Origin: Pomacea canaliculata
Taxonomy: Eukaryota > Mollusca > Gastropoda > Architaenioglossa > Ampullariidae
DNA length: 64,000 bases
NCBI RefSeq assembly: GCF_003073045.1
Contig: NC_037592.1
Span: forward strand, 11,436,007 to 11,500,006
Direction: 5' to 3'
Shown here piece by piece: positions 32,801 through 47,800 of this stretch (positions are counted from its first letter, which is position 1; the number at the start of each line of letters is the position of its first letter). Under the pieces are notes generated by a model that made no database searches, was not told the DNA's origin, and saw only the letters and a list, made by a program, of their open reading frames with translations. The position numbers and the translations under genes are program-made.

Positions 32801-35800
32801 ATAAGAGTTGGAATCAAAATCAAACATAACAGTTTTTGTCTTTGGTAAGCATGTCTTTTCAGTCAGTGATTACAGCTGTTTGATATTCACAGAGACTAAG
32901 TGCTTCCCCCATTCAGTCTGTCTATGAACAGCAGAGATCAGCCTTCTCCAGCAAATAAATTTCAAAACTTTTGGACACTTTTGAACAAAGCATTCTTGAA
33001 ACTTTTTCTCTGGAATACACACACACAGAAAGAGAAAGAGAGAGCTGTCTAAACTCTATGCAAAAACTATTATTGCTTGCTTTTGTCAATAACTATTTTG
33101 CTAATGAAAATCCTCCATCAATCCACCCCAACTTGCAAAACCAGCTTTCAATCGGTATGTATTAAAATTTCTGCTCATATACATGCGTTCCAAGTGTGTG
33201 TGCTTCATCTACAGATACATGGCTCAATGCTGCACACAAGTCTTGACGATAAGCTTGTCCTGGTTACTGTTTCCACTTCTGCTGCTGCTGCCTCTAACCA
33301 ATACCTGGGACACTTTCGACTACAACCCTTATAAAGGATTCTGCTCAATCATAGCTGACCCAGCCTACCCACACATGCCATTTCTTGATTTTCTAGACTA
33401 CATAGTACTCCTGCCCTTTACTGCCATACTCTTCTTCTGCTATGGTGGTATCATGTGGACTTTCTGCCAGTCAAAACGTAGGGTAGGTATGCATAATCTA
33501 GACTGCTATTACAATACACCAGCAGGAATTTAACTGCTTAAATAAAGAAAGCTTTATAATTATAATAAAATTTGTCACCTGTAAATTGTTTGGCAACTAT
33601 ACTGCAATAAGACAAGCTGGACTATGCACATTTTTTTTTAATCTGCAACTAGTATAGGGAAAGTAACTGCTGAATATAAAATCTAAATCTTCTTAACAGG
33701 CTAATTCCCTTGGTTTAAATTTAATAAGATTTCAGGAGATTTTCAATGGTAATAATTTTTACTTTGCACCTGGTTCTAGCTAGAAACTGTTCGCCATGAA
33801 AACACATACATATGCAAAGGTGTCTCGTTTAGGCACGTCACCTGGTACAGCACTCTGTGTAAAATAAAATAAGTATAAGGGGAAAAGATGTGTTTGAAGA
33901 TATTTTTGAGAGTTCCATGTGTCTGAGTATGCCGTAAGTGGAATGGCAGGAAATTCCAAACTTTAAGTCCAAAAACTGGAAAAGAATTCCTGCCCAAGGT
34001 GGAAATAATGCTGGAATTTGAGAAAAACATTTTGAGATTGCAGCAACCATGATGACATGCTGGGGAATAAGAGCGTAAGAGAATAAGAGATAGGCCTGAT
34101 AGGTAGTTAGTAAACCTACCATAAAGCAGGCACTGAAAACAAAGGGAGGCCATTTAGTACTCATGCCCTAACAGGAGGATGAATCAATATTCTGATAGAC
34201 ATTCTTCCTGAAAGGGAGGTGATCACTATGCCACAATAAAATAAGAACACGACAAAAGATAAAAAAAAAAAAAATGCAGAATGTACGGCATTTATATCTA
34301 ATGTTAAATGAGTGTTTAATGTTCCTACATAATATTAAGAGAGTTTTCACAATCCATAAATGTATAGTGCACTAAATCTGAGCAGAATTTCCATTTATAA
34401 ATATTTAATAAAAGAATGGTTCAGTTTGGAAAACTCAAAGGCAAAGGGCAAAATTATATGACATTGCAAAAGGTATATATACATAAATAAATAATAAAGA
34501 TAATAAAGGTAATGTAATAATCATTCTGCATTTCCAGAGGACAGTATGTGAAATATACCATAAGAATAAAAAAGAACAATTACTTAGATCCAAAAAGCAT
34601 AACATGCTTAACATCTGCTTATCATTAAATATGAGATTAATTCAGCTGTTTTTTCATTCTCACAGGTTCTAGCCCACAGTGGAACAGCTGGCAAAGGTAA
34701 GAACCCTTCACTGAAGCCAATGCGAATGATCTTGATTATTATTGTGACATACATGGTGACCTACTTTCCATGCCTTATTATGGTAGTGATGGACTTCAAA
34801 TACGAGCAGACATACCCAATGACTTATGCTGGCTTGATGTACCTGGCCTACTCTCACGTGGTCATCAACCCCATCGTCTACACTCTTCATCATTCGCGCA
34901 CTGTACAGAGATGTGCATGCTTGACCAATGTTTGCATCACCATGGCTAACTTTTGTCGAAAATCTGACATAGGGCAGCCAAAGCAAGATAATGTCCATCA
35001 CAACAATTTGCCAGGATAGAAGGATTAGTATGCCATCATCATTCTACATATATATCTGGACCAATGTGAACAGCAATAGCTTGTTTTTGAGAGTTGTTCT
35101 TGGTGTCAACAGGTAATGTTTGCAGAATGTTTACATGCATCATGGCAGCTGATATTAATGTACATTGCAAAAGTCCTTGCTGACATCAATATCAGTGCCC
35201 CAGATGTTGCATACTTGAAGTCAAGAGCATGCAACTGAAAAAAAATCTGAGGCCCAGAATATAATGCTCCTAATTATAATAAACAAAGAATTGTTGCTGA
35301 GTTTCTGCAGTAAACCACAAAACTTGTACCTGCTGTGAACCTGTCAACATCATCTTGACCGTTCGGTTTCTAAAATGACAAATACCTGGGTAATCCACCC
35401 CATCAGGGAAGTAGTAGTCAGTGTATTCCATGTGAAGCAAAGACATGTCTGCAGGGAGATGCAGTTGCTTTTTGTCAGAGGCTAAAAATTTGTGGTGACC
35501 AGAACGCTTTGCACCTGGTGTGGATACCATGTAGACTGTCATGTCCTCTACCTAAAAATCAAATAGGAATAGTATTATATCAGATCCTTTGATGTGTTAC
35601 TATTTTCTCTCTAGTTAACAGGTAACAGATAAACAAAACACACACACACCCTGCATGCACACAAGTATGCACTGTGCTAAACTTAAGCACCATGTATACC
35701 TTGATGACCAAGCAGCTTTCTAGCAGCCGAGTAGATTTTTGCTGGCTGGCATGGTGACTTGGAGAACTGGTCTTGGAGACATGATGGCTTGGAGAACTTT

Positions 35801-38800
35801 GTGGAGATCTGGCTGCAGCAGGGTTTGCATGTGAAGGAGAGTGAGGAGAGATGCTGGTGCTGCTTGTCCCCAGGACATTTGTGCCAGCAGCTGCAGCACC
35901 AACCAGCTGGATTGACAGAAACAACAACGCAAAACAAAGATGAACAAAAATGTATCAACCTCTTTCTGAGAAGTGACAATGCTATGAAAGATGCAATGAA
36001 ACTAAAGAAGCTTAACAAGACTCTAAGATAACTATAAGTATAACCTTTTCAACATTCTTATGATTTACTAAACTACTGACACAGTGCTTGTGGTAATGCA
36101 CAAAATTATTGGCAAATAGTAATTTAAATAAGCATTAAAATGACTGCTCCTGACCAGATTTCAAATTTACATAATCATGTACATAGAGTGGGTCTTGAGG
36201 ATTAGTCTAAAGTACTATTATTAATTTTATTATTTCCAAAATAAACTTTTCTTGCCATCTTTCCCAAAATATTTATTTAAAAAATGATGAAAGTTTTTTT
36301 GTAGTCACTTCAATATTTTCTATCATGAAAATGCTCTTTTTGAATTAGTATGACTTGTGTAGTTCTCTTTTCTGTCATCACGTAAAACAGTGACAACCAA
36401 ATAAAATACATTCAAGTCAAGGAGAGAAAATAACCACAACAATGAGTTCCATCAATATATGCACTTTTTTTTAAAAGAAGGAAAGGGGTAGACATCATCC
36501 TTTGAGAACAAATACAACACTGTCTCAGCCTGACATAAACAGTGTCCTGTATACCTTGCTGCTTGACGCTGATGGGGAAGGGGCAGGAGAACCACAAACT
36601 TTCCTAAGCTTTACAGCATCCTCACGAAATGTTGAGAACAGCTTCTGCACCCAGTTGTTGCGTGTGCCTATATTGTCTGAATAGCGAAACCAGTTTTTAC
36701 GCTCTCCACCTGATACACAAACAAGATGAAGAATGATGTGCAAAGCCATTTATGAGATTTCAAAAAAGGTATACACAAGTGCACACCCCCCAAAAAAATT
36801 GTGCAGACACAAATGGATAAGGGGGTTAAAGCATAAATTATTTTTAAAAGTTCAGTTTACAAACTGACAGCACACACAATGTAAGTTCTGTGACATCCAA
36901 TTCTGTATGCTCTTCGGGATTAGCTGTAGCCCCTCTACAAGCACCGAGTCTTTATCATTCTAGACTCCGTGTCTGCTCTGCTGTCAAGGCATTGTTAAGA
37001 AAAGGTGTCATAAAGACACTGGGTGAATCCCCAATCCCTTATTTATCTCACCATCTCAAATCTGTAAAATTCTTTATCTACATATGCATGGTCCTTAGCA
37101 ATTTTACAAGCCAACATCCCTCAAGACCAGCAAACTTTACTATGCCAAATAACCTCAAAGTAAATCACCTCAAGCAGTCACCAGTCATAACACATTTTAC
37201 AGTAACTAAAAGTCACATGACTTCTGCCTCTTGCTGGTAGTTTACATTGACAGACATATTTATGCTCTTCACCACAAAATAACTTTGTTAGAAAATGATC
37301 ATGTAGTGAACAGCAACTATAGTCTTGTGTTACTGAAAAACATGCAAGATTATGCCCACAAACACTGTTTCAAGAGCCCACAGGTAAACATGCACATGCA
37401 ACAAGTCACAAGTCGAAAGTCTGCCTCTGTGCACACATGCACAGTTACACCATGCACAAGAGCACACTCTCTTCACCCACCCTCTTCTTTAACTTCATAC
37501 CATCCCTCTCTCTTATGGATCCATGTTTGCTGACATATGTTTAAAGGCCACGTCAAGTAAATGAGTTTTTACACTGAAAATATTACTGGGTTCCCTCCAC
37601 TTTTGCCCCTTAACCTACTGGCATCTCAACCATCTCAATCAAATGTAAGAGGCTGTTTAAAATGGTCATTTGGAACATACCTAGCATTAAATATAACCAT
37701 TATCTGAGGGGTAACAAGTTTTTCTCAAGTGTATGGGTGGGGTGGTGGTGGTATAAAGAGTGGTGGGAGAGTAGATCTCAGTCAAGTTGAGCTGGTCATT
37801 TGGTCAGGTCATCTAAAACAGTGGTTCTCAAAGTGTGGTCCGCGGACCACTAGTGGTCCGTGGGCATAAGTTAGGTGGTCCGCGGCTGACAGTCGTCATG
37901 TCAGCAAAGTGATGTTTAAAGTGATGCATTTCTCGTATTAACATTTTAATTACAAATAACGAGGTACACGTAGTTTTATGTCAACCTATTACTATACTAC
38001 TTTTACAAAAGGACATTTAGTTTTGAATTAAAATGAAACAAATGCGCCAATTTAAATTTGAAATTCATAGTACAGACTGATTTTTAGGCCTTGGTGGTCC
38101 GCCGTAGCTTTTACTTAAGTAAAGTGGTCCGCGGTCCGAAAAACTTTGAGAACCACTGATCTAAAATATGCCCACCACCAGAGAAAATCACTATTTAAGA
38201 AGGGAAACAATTGCTTTCATGGTGTTTTGTATGGTGGGAGTAGGGGGTGGGGAAAATAATTTCTGTGCAGACAGAACATTCAAAATAAATCAATGTATTC
38301 TGCACAACAATGAAGTTCACTTTTGCAACCGTACAAATATGTCAGCAAACTACCAGTTTTTGCCAAATTGCTTAGAATATATGCACTTCTTCAACTAATA
38401 CATTTTTAAGGCTGATTACCAACAAGTGGGTAGCTAAAGGTGGCATGTATTACTCTGAGAACATCATCAATACTACATACAATGGTTAGACCATAACATT
38501 TACCTAAGCAAATTACTGGAGCAATATTACATCAAACTTTAACAAAAGTAAAAGGACAGAAGGAAGACATATCAAGATGTGCATTCCTCTATAACAGCTG
38601 TTAACTGTGAACAATATTTTTCTCTATTATGAAGTCGTGCCACAGTCAAATGCTGACTACAGAACGTAATTTTGAAAAAAAAAATTATTATTCTCTGCTT
38701 ACTAACTTGTCATCTTCTAAGTCAAACTAAAGTTAGTCCAGCATTAATCTAGCTGCGATTTTGCTCAATTACATCAAACATAAATGTTTTCTACTGCAGT

Positions 38801-41800
38801 CTTGAACAAAAGAATTAAGAGTAGAAGTGCTTAGTGGTATCAGATATTGAGACAACTCATGGGTGGGGGGACTAATATAGGCGAAAAAAAGAGATAATTA
38901 CTGGACTTGGCAACTTCCAGAATAGTCACCAAACAAAAGAAAAGCTGATCAGAATGTGTGCAACAGGAAATAATGTTTCAAGGATGGCATCAAGATGTCA
39001 ATTAAGAAATAGGCTAAATATGCTACAGATTGTATATAATTTACAAAAGTTATGAATCTTTCTTGATTTATTTAGGGTGAAATAAAGTATCTGTAACAAA
39101 AGCTGATGGATGCTATGAAGGCAAGTTCTAGACTTTCACAATGGATCAAATTTGTATGAAAATATAATGCACAGATGTTTTATCCTGTGGAATATTTTAC
39201 CTGTCACCAACAAGCCATGTTCTGGAAATAATGTTCCTCGTTTCTAGCAATCAAATATAATTAAGAAAAGTCAGGGTTTCAGGATCTTCTGAAAAGAAAA
39301 AAAGTACTCCTTGCAAAGACCAGAATATATGGCATTCACACTCACCACATGACATGACCAACTGTTCATCTGCAAATGACAATGCCACAAGTAGCTAAAC
39401 TAACACGCACATCACCAAGGTGCAATCAAATAATTATTTAAGAGCTGATGAGAAAATGTACTCATGCACTTTTTTATTTTTATTTATATAATGATTTTGC
39501 ACATTATAACATGTTCCTATATAATACTGCCATGTAACTTAAACTGAAATAATTTGGATACTGAATAAATTATTGTTGACTTGTAGTGGGAATTTTATTT
39601 GATTATTACTAGAGTCTCTCAAAAATGAATTTACTGTGTACTGTTTGAAATACCCCATCTTGTATTGTTCATGAACATTTTGTGCTTGAAAATGTGACTT
39701 GAAGAGTGGTTTCTTATTGTTCCTAAGATATAATTCTTTTGTACTTTTTGTGCAATATGTCTATGAGCACATTTTTTTCTACCACAATGCTGACAAGTTA
39801 TTTTGCTCTCTCAATTCTTGTATTAATAAAGATTACATAGTACATTCTGAGACTTTGATGACATAATCTGACTTCTGCATGTGTGTGAAGTTCAGAAATT
39901 ACAAACTCTAATACTGTTGACATGAACTTCATCATATGAAAAATTTTTTCATTGTATGAAATCTTTTATAAAAGTAACCACCTCTTTGTGGGTTACAAAC
40001 CAAGAATTTTTATCACATACTTTATTAATTTTTTAAAAACTAACTTCAGAACACTTTAAAAATAAAGACTGGAAGCATGAAGACACTGTTGACTCTTCAT
40101 CTGGGTGACCAACTTTCTGCTCTTTGTGACATACATATGAAACTACAATCCATATCAAGGTTCACATCAAATCACAGGCTACTCGGGATCACTGCATGTC
40201 ACAAAAGGTTTGCATACATAGAAGGAAACAGGAAAGCAAACCAAGGGTTGGGCACTTGTGTATTTATATATATACACACACACATACAAAATGATCATTA
40301 TGGTTTCAATACTGTGGTTCCAAACACTCAAGAGACAATATTTACAGATTAAGCCACGCATTGTGTGAACAGGCTACAACACAATGTGAGTAGTTTTAAC
40401 ACAGATCTGAACACTGACACATGGTAACAGTGCTGCCTTGCAGAGCTACTCACCAGCTGGGTGAAATGGGTAAAAGTCAAAGGAGAGGCGGTAGAAGGTG
40501 ATCTGCATGGAACCACCTGCCACATCCCAGTGGCGCTTGGTGTCTGCAACATCCACCAGCAACATTATTCTCCACAGGCATCTGTTTTATGAGATGGAAA
40601 AATTATGGAATTCTGACAATAACACAATGTTAGAAGCAAGCATTGTTTTCATGAAGTAAAAATGTCTCATGTACTCTGTGCAGTCATTAGTCTGTTGTTT
40701 TAAAATATAAAACAATGCCAACAAAAAAAAAAATAAAAGTAAAAGAAATCGGAATACAGTCAAATCTCCCTACTATGCCACCTACCGGGACCGAGCAAAA
40801 GTGGCATAGTAGCGAGAGTGGCATAGTAGAGAGGGTTCGTAAAAACGGCTTTATTTGCTCAAGTTACCCGTCAGTCCAAAGCAGGGGTGGGCAATTAATT
40901 TTCCCAAGGGCCGCATGAGAAATTGGGATGGTTTTAGAGGGCCGGACTAATTAGTTAACTCAGTTTTACCTAATACTGTATATATAGTATATATACTGCG
41001 GCGGGCCGGTTAGAGACAGGAGGCCTTTGCCCAGGTCTGGTCCAAAGCTCTCAAGAATCGTCGGCTTCGCTAGCTGTCTCCTCTCATTCTCCCCCTCACC
41101 TCTTCATCCTCCACCCCTCCCAACACATCCGCGCACCTGCATCCTGTCGCTAGTCGACCCCCTCACACCTTCCCTCTGTCACGTGGCTGTCACCCGGCCA
41201 GCGACCACCACTCCCCACATTGCCAGCCTCCACCCTCCCTGTGTGCGTGCTATGTTCCATCCACCTAACTGCGATGTCCCACACTACCATACAGTTTAAT
41301 AATCGAGCACTGCGCGGAATTTCACAACTTGTGTCTTTTAACAGTCACAAAAAAAGTGGCATAGTAGCGAGAGTAGGGGTGGCATAGTAAATTTTTTTTT
41401 ACATTGAATTTATAGTCGGGACCGAGCAAAAGTGGCATAATACCGAGAGTGGCATAGTAGAGGGGTGGCATAGTAGGGAGATTTGACTGTATTTAATATA
41501 TCTATATGTATGAAAATTCACTTATTTCTTCAAAAATCGACCCCCACCACTTCTTCCACTTACTGTAGGTGCTTGCATGTGCATGTATGTGTGTACTGTG
41601 TTAAAGGCAGAAAGAGAAAAAAGATTTTGCTGGCTCACCTGAAGTAGTTGTGGTGTCATCACACAAATGAAGGTCAAACCTGCTAGTGACGAGGTGGTAT
41701 GAGGTGGTTGCTACGTCAAACCGGGCAAATATTTTATCGGCATTGGAGCCAGTGTTTGCAGACTGTTGTCGTTGTGACTGTGGTTGTTGTGTAGTACTGC

Positions 41801-44800
41801 CTCCCATAATGCCTTGCCTCTGTTGTCACAGACATGACACTCAGTTACACTAATACCTTTACTACTAGTTGTGCTACTAGTACTAGTGGTGGTGCCACCT
41901 TTATACGTCCATGCATGAACACATCGCTTTATTTACAAAAATAGGAAAAGAACTGAACTGTAAAAATTGCAGTGAAAGGCAGTTCCGTAATAATATTTGC
42001 CTCTTGCCAGGTTTATTCAAATTTGTAAACCCTCAGGCTGCCAAGAAAACATTTATATTTACTGTTTTGACAAATGACCAGTTTATTAATCCCAAATGTT
42101 CAAGTCTTTACTGAGTGTTCTCACATTCTCAGCACATTAATAGTACATTAAGAGTATAAATAGTTGTGCATGACTCCGAACATTTGGATGTGATGCTCCT
42201 TTCATCTTGGTGCCTTAGTTTCAATTTCTTTTAATCGAGAGACTTGGTGTTGACAGTTATCTACAGGCTTCCTTTTCACCTTTGATCTGTAGGTTTGCAT
42301 GACACAGTTCTGCTTCATATATTTCATACAAATCGTATGTAATCTTTGTGATATACCGCTTAGAGAGTGAATTTTCTATGGGTATGGTGATTGCATGTCA
42401 GATGTAGGTGTGAGGACGTCTTGTACTTTATCAACACATTTGTTTTTCTCTGGGCTTGGAGTAAACAGTCTGTTGAATGTATAAGTAATTATGCAATGTC
42501 ATCACTGATGACATCACAGCATTATGGAGTAGAGACTGAATCAAATAGAATAAACCTGAACAACTTCATGCTGACCTCTTCAACTGTGAACATTCAACAC
42601 TAGGCTCTGGACATCTGTTGTCCCTTCACTCCATAAGACTACATATTGTGTGTCCTGTGTCATGTTCACTGTTTCCATTTCTGCTGCATCATTCTGGTTC
42701 TGGTTATGTGCGGGCTTGACCGACCTGCCTGACCTCGGTACTTCATTGTCTCTTCACTGCTTTAGTTCGTGTAATTGTCTTATTTCTTCATGTTACTAAC
42801 GTTTGCCATGAAATTATCTATACCCCAGTATGTTTTTTAACTGACCTCGACCCTCCATCACCTATGTTTCCTCAAATATCCATGTAGGGCCGCAGCTGCC
42901 TTGCAATCTGCTATCTTGTTTGACTCACTTGTGCATTATGGCAGCAGAGCAGATGTACCTGACACAAATGTGATCAACACACATGCGCCTGGATGCTACA
43001 CCAGACACCAACTCCTTGCTTTGCAAATGTTGCACACAAACCCATCTCTGTGCAAGACTCTACATGAGACTGACATTCATTATTGCTGCCAACCCTGTTC
43101 ACTGCAGCACTGAGCTGTAAAAAGAACCCCAAGAGGCTGATGCCACAGATCGTGATTTCAACATTGTTTTACTCCGACAGTCTGCCTAAACAGTCAGACA
43201 GACACTGTGTATTGACAGCACACTTGTCATCCTCTTCAACTCCGCCAGGAAACCTCCCGGGTAAGCTGCTGGTCCCAAGCACAGATGAAGGAAGAAGGTT
43301 GGGAGGGGGGCTAGCAACCCCACCCTGTAAAACAACCCATGCTACAGAAATTGTAAATGCAACACAAGCATGAAAGTCTGGATGGAAAGAGCCCTCTTCA
43401 GAAGGGCCTATGGTGCATGTTGGCGAAAGCCTTTGGGAAGACAGCTCGCCAACCCATCTTTTCTTGTCATCCTCTTCATCACCCCCAATATGCTTACAAT
43501 GACACCCCAAATGTTAAAACTGCATTCCTTGACTCTAAATGGTAGGAAACGTTCTAATTCTCCATCCTCTCCGTTACATTTCAGTATCGTGTTTTTTAAT
43601 GCTCGGTCTGTCTCATCCAACCAGCAAGCACAAAGGGAACAGAGATCATAGAGTTCGTCAGTGACAATGATCTGGACATTATGCCATTGACTGAAACTTG
43701 GCTCAGAGATGGTGGTGATGAGTGTGTGTGTGTTAATCTGACATGTTAACTACAGTATATGGTCAATCCCCCGTGCCAATTGTGGAGAAGAGATTGCTGT
43801 GATCTTTAAAACATCTCTCATGAATCACCATGCATTTAGCAGTGATCTCCCTTTGGTAATTTTGTCATTTGAATTTGTCAATACAGGACTTTCATTGCCA
43901 GACAGAAAAGTTCGTCTTGTGTTTTTCATATAAACCACCAACCAACACCACAAATTGACTGACAACATGTTTCTGTCAGAATTTCTAAATCTGCTTGACC
44001 ACTGCAACACACTTGGTAGTATACCTGTGGTTGTAGGTGACGTCAATGTCTATTTTGACGACAAAAACCCTTTGTATACCAAAAGGATCACAGATCTTCT
44101 TGATGTCTTCCAGTTCACTTAATCAGTCACTGAGCCCACTCTTGTAAAAATAAAATCATATCCTGGATTGGGTGGTGCAAAGGCCTGTTGATAATGTCAT
44201 ACGTATGGTTACAGTCTTAAACGTGCCTTCTTCAGATCATTATTGTGTGCAGTTTGCTCTGTCAGCCAGTCACCCAGCACTGACACCAGTGTTCTGCACT
44301 CTGCACCGTCTTCATGACATGGACATGTCCATGTTTTGTGATGACTTGGGAACCAAACTATTCCTCTGCTGACAGGCTTGTGGCCATTTTCCACTCCGTG
44401 CTGGAAGCCCATGCTCCTGCTGTGTGAACTCAAGTTCACCCCAACATCAACATATTAAACAATTAATACCCAGTCTCAAATTTGCCATTTCTTTCCAAAA
44501 TCCCTGAGAAAGTAGTTCTCAAGCAACTTCTATCCTAACTCTCAAAATTTTATTTCTCCATCACAGTCTGCTTACTGCCCTTTTCACAGCACTGAGATTG
44601 CCCTGCTTAAGGTGACAAATGATGTTTTGTCTGCTCTGGATGTGACAAGAGGTTACATTAAACCTGTCTGCTGCCTTTGATACTATAGACCACACTATTC
44701 TCATTCATAGACTCAGTACTCTCTGTGGCATCTCAGGCTCCCCACTTGACCGGTTTCAATCATATCTCTCAGATAGGACTCGGTTAATTATAATGGATGG

Positions 44801-47800
44801 CTGAAAGTCTCCACCAGTCTCTATGCGCTCAGGAGTCCCCCCAGGGTCTGTACTTGGTCCCATCCTCTTTATCATGTACACTTACTACTCTAATTCAATC
44901 TCACTCCATATCCGATCAATCTTTTGCTGATGACACTCAGCTGTATACTACATTTGCTATTATGTCCCCTTGGCTACATTCAAACGTCCTCTGAAAACAT
45001 ATCTGTTCTCAAAGTACTACCTCTGAATTAGTATTCTTAACTCCCGTGCAATATTGTCGGTCATGCTAACCCTCATGTAACGACTCCATCTTTACACTGT
45101 TGACAGAACCTACATCCCTTCATATCTTGATCCATTGCTTTACTTTCTACTCTTGTACTTCATCTTTATGTTGTTCAATGTCCCTATATGTACCTCACCA
45201 TCCATTGTTGGTTGTCTTTCATTTATCATGACTGGTTTGTGCAGAGAATGCGATCTATCTTAGTCATGAGGCTGCGTGTTATAAGTACCCATAATTATTA
45301 TAACAGCATGTTAGTTTTTAACAAACTGAAACTCCTACTATTTAAAGGAAGAAGTAGGGGGTGGGGAGAGCAAGGAAACTGGTGAGTTAGGTTGAGCTAG
45401 CAGTGGTGAGGGAAAGGTGGGAGGTGCTAGAGGAGAATGCTAGACTTAATCTTAAGTAGTATTTAGCAGAAAGAGTTAAAAAATGAAGAACACGCTCACC
45501 TTGAGTTTTTCTGCTGCCAACATCTTGCTCTGTTGTGAAGAACGCTCTATGACCTGCTTGAGAGAATTGGCATACAAGATGGCTGCCTTTAGCTGAGTAA
45601 TGGTCAGCACCCACAGCAGATCATCCAAGAGCAGGATAACTCTTGATGCGGTGATGCTACAATCTGACAATATAAAATATGTTCTCATAACTCCCAAAAA
45701 CCACTAGCAAAAAAAAAAAAAACAAACAAAATCAGGGGCAACATCTACTCTTATCCCTTTTATGCATTTAAATTACAGTGACATGTCTTTACCCAGTCTT
45801 CTCACACTCTCAACAACCTATAAATTGCAAAATTATCTTATAATGTGACTTTCACAAAAATTGATAATTCCTTGCGAGATGTCCTTTTCAATATTTATGT
45901 AAATTCCTTAATCTCAAAGCAGCATAAGTTAATCCAGCTCTATACATAGTATGGTTACTGTCCTTAATGATCTGCATAATGTCAATGCATTAATGTGCAC
46001 ATCCTTGCATTTGTAAACACAGAAATATAATCAAGTGCATATACTGCAGCATATCTGTTAACATGTCATCATGTCTTTCATGCAAGCAACACCTACCATT
46101 AAGACGTTTCTTGACAACTATTCGGATTTTTGCCTGGTTGGCTATTAGTCTCAGTGGTGTTAGCAATTCCTGAGGTAAGCTCTCATCAGCTGTAGCTTCT
46201 ATTCGGGTTGTCTGCCACTCGATTTCCTTGAACACAAGATTTCACCTCGTCCACCATCTCGGATACGAGTGCCTCGTAAATCATTGGTGGCTCCCCAGGC
46301 AGGAGTAGTGCTGTGCACCTTCACTCGAGACAGCTGGAAGAAAGACCAAATGGAGCTTTCAAGGATCACAAGCAGCACAGACATTGAGGAAGTGCATTAT
46401 AAGTTTTGGACACATTCTTCAAATAAAATACTATTAAATACATGTATGCATCCAATCACATCCTTCAGCATTTCTTCCTCACTCAACACACACACATACA
46501 CAATCACTTCAGTCACTTACTTGCAATGAGGCACTGAAGGTACGAGACATCATCTTGACTGACACGGAGTTGACGTGAACATAGATGCCATCCATCACCT
46601 TATCTATAAAGCCATATTTCCCCCCTGAGCTGCAGAAAATAAGATGTATTTATAAACAATTTTATATATATATATACCTTATTACCTAAAGGTCTTTTTC
46701 TAATCATGGACATTTTGCCTAGGAACATTTACTGGACTTGAAAAAGCTGGCACAGTACAACAATTTTTGTGCCAATTACAGAAATACAACCATCACAGCT
46801 AACTAGGCCAAACCAAGCCAAATTTCCATTAAGGTATAGAAGATTTACCATGTGAAAGGTGAAAAATGTCTTTAGTGATTTTTTTAATATCAATTGTACT
46901 GGAGGAAAAATTAAATGTGATCCCAGTTTTATTTATTGTTCTTTGGTATATTTACTTTTGGGAGATATGATCCTATTATTTTCACCAGAACCATGTATGT
47001 TTTAGATTATTCTAGTTTTAATCTCATTTGCAAAATTCTTTTCTAGCAGAAGCTCTTACCTCAGAGGTGAGGGACCCGAAGAACTAGTTGGTGGTCGAGG
47101 CACCTCACAAGTCTCCATGGTGACCACAACCTCATCTAAATACTGGAATGGCAATTTTATATACATATATAGAGAGACAGAGAATATGTTTGAAATTAAT
47201 TTTACTGACGATTACTAGAAAAAACATTGTGATGATTAACATACTAGTTCTTGCTATTAACAATGGTTAACTCATCATATTTTTGTCAGTTGCTGAAGTA
47301 ACAGTCATAACTGCGTTGTAAATAATCCATGTACAGTGCTTTAGTTTAAGCCCTAATTGTAAGCACTTCAATGCTAAAAAATTGCTTCTCAGACTGGAAA
47401 CAACTATTACTATTCATTTTAAGTTAAAAAGAACTTATTTTTGTATTAAGAACATTTTACAAATACACGAGAAAGAAGTATGAAATGCAGCAAAATTAAC
47501 TCTTTTAAAACTAGTTCTTGTTGCATCATGCCAGTTAACAAATTGTAACTAGTCTTTTCTGCAAACTTGTATACCCAACTGCATAAGGATGAACACATGC
47601 ATGAATACATGTATTACACATACATGCACACACACACACAAAAAATAACAAATATGTTATTTATATTTATAAGTGCTCACATACACCTTAATAATTTGCC
47701 AGAATATCAAAGTTATAAATTCTAAACAATATCAGAACACCAGCACCCAATGATACTCTTTTAAAACCTCTTTAGACTTTCAAACAACATATAAGAGGGA

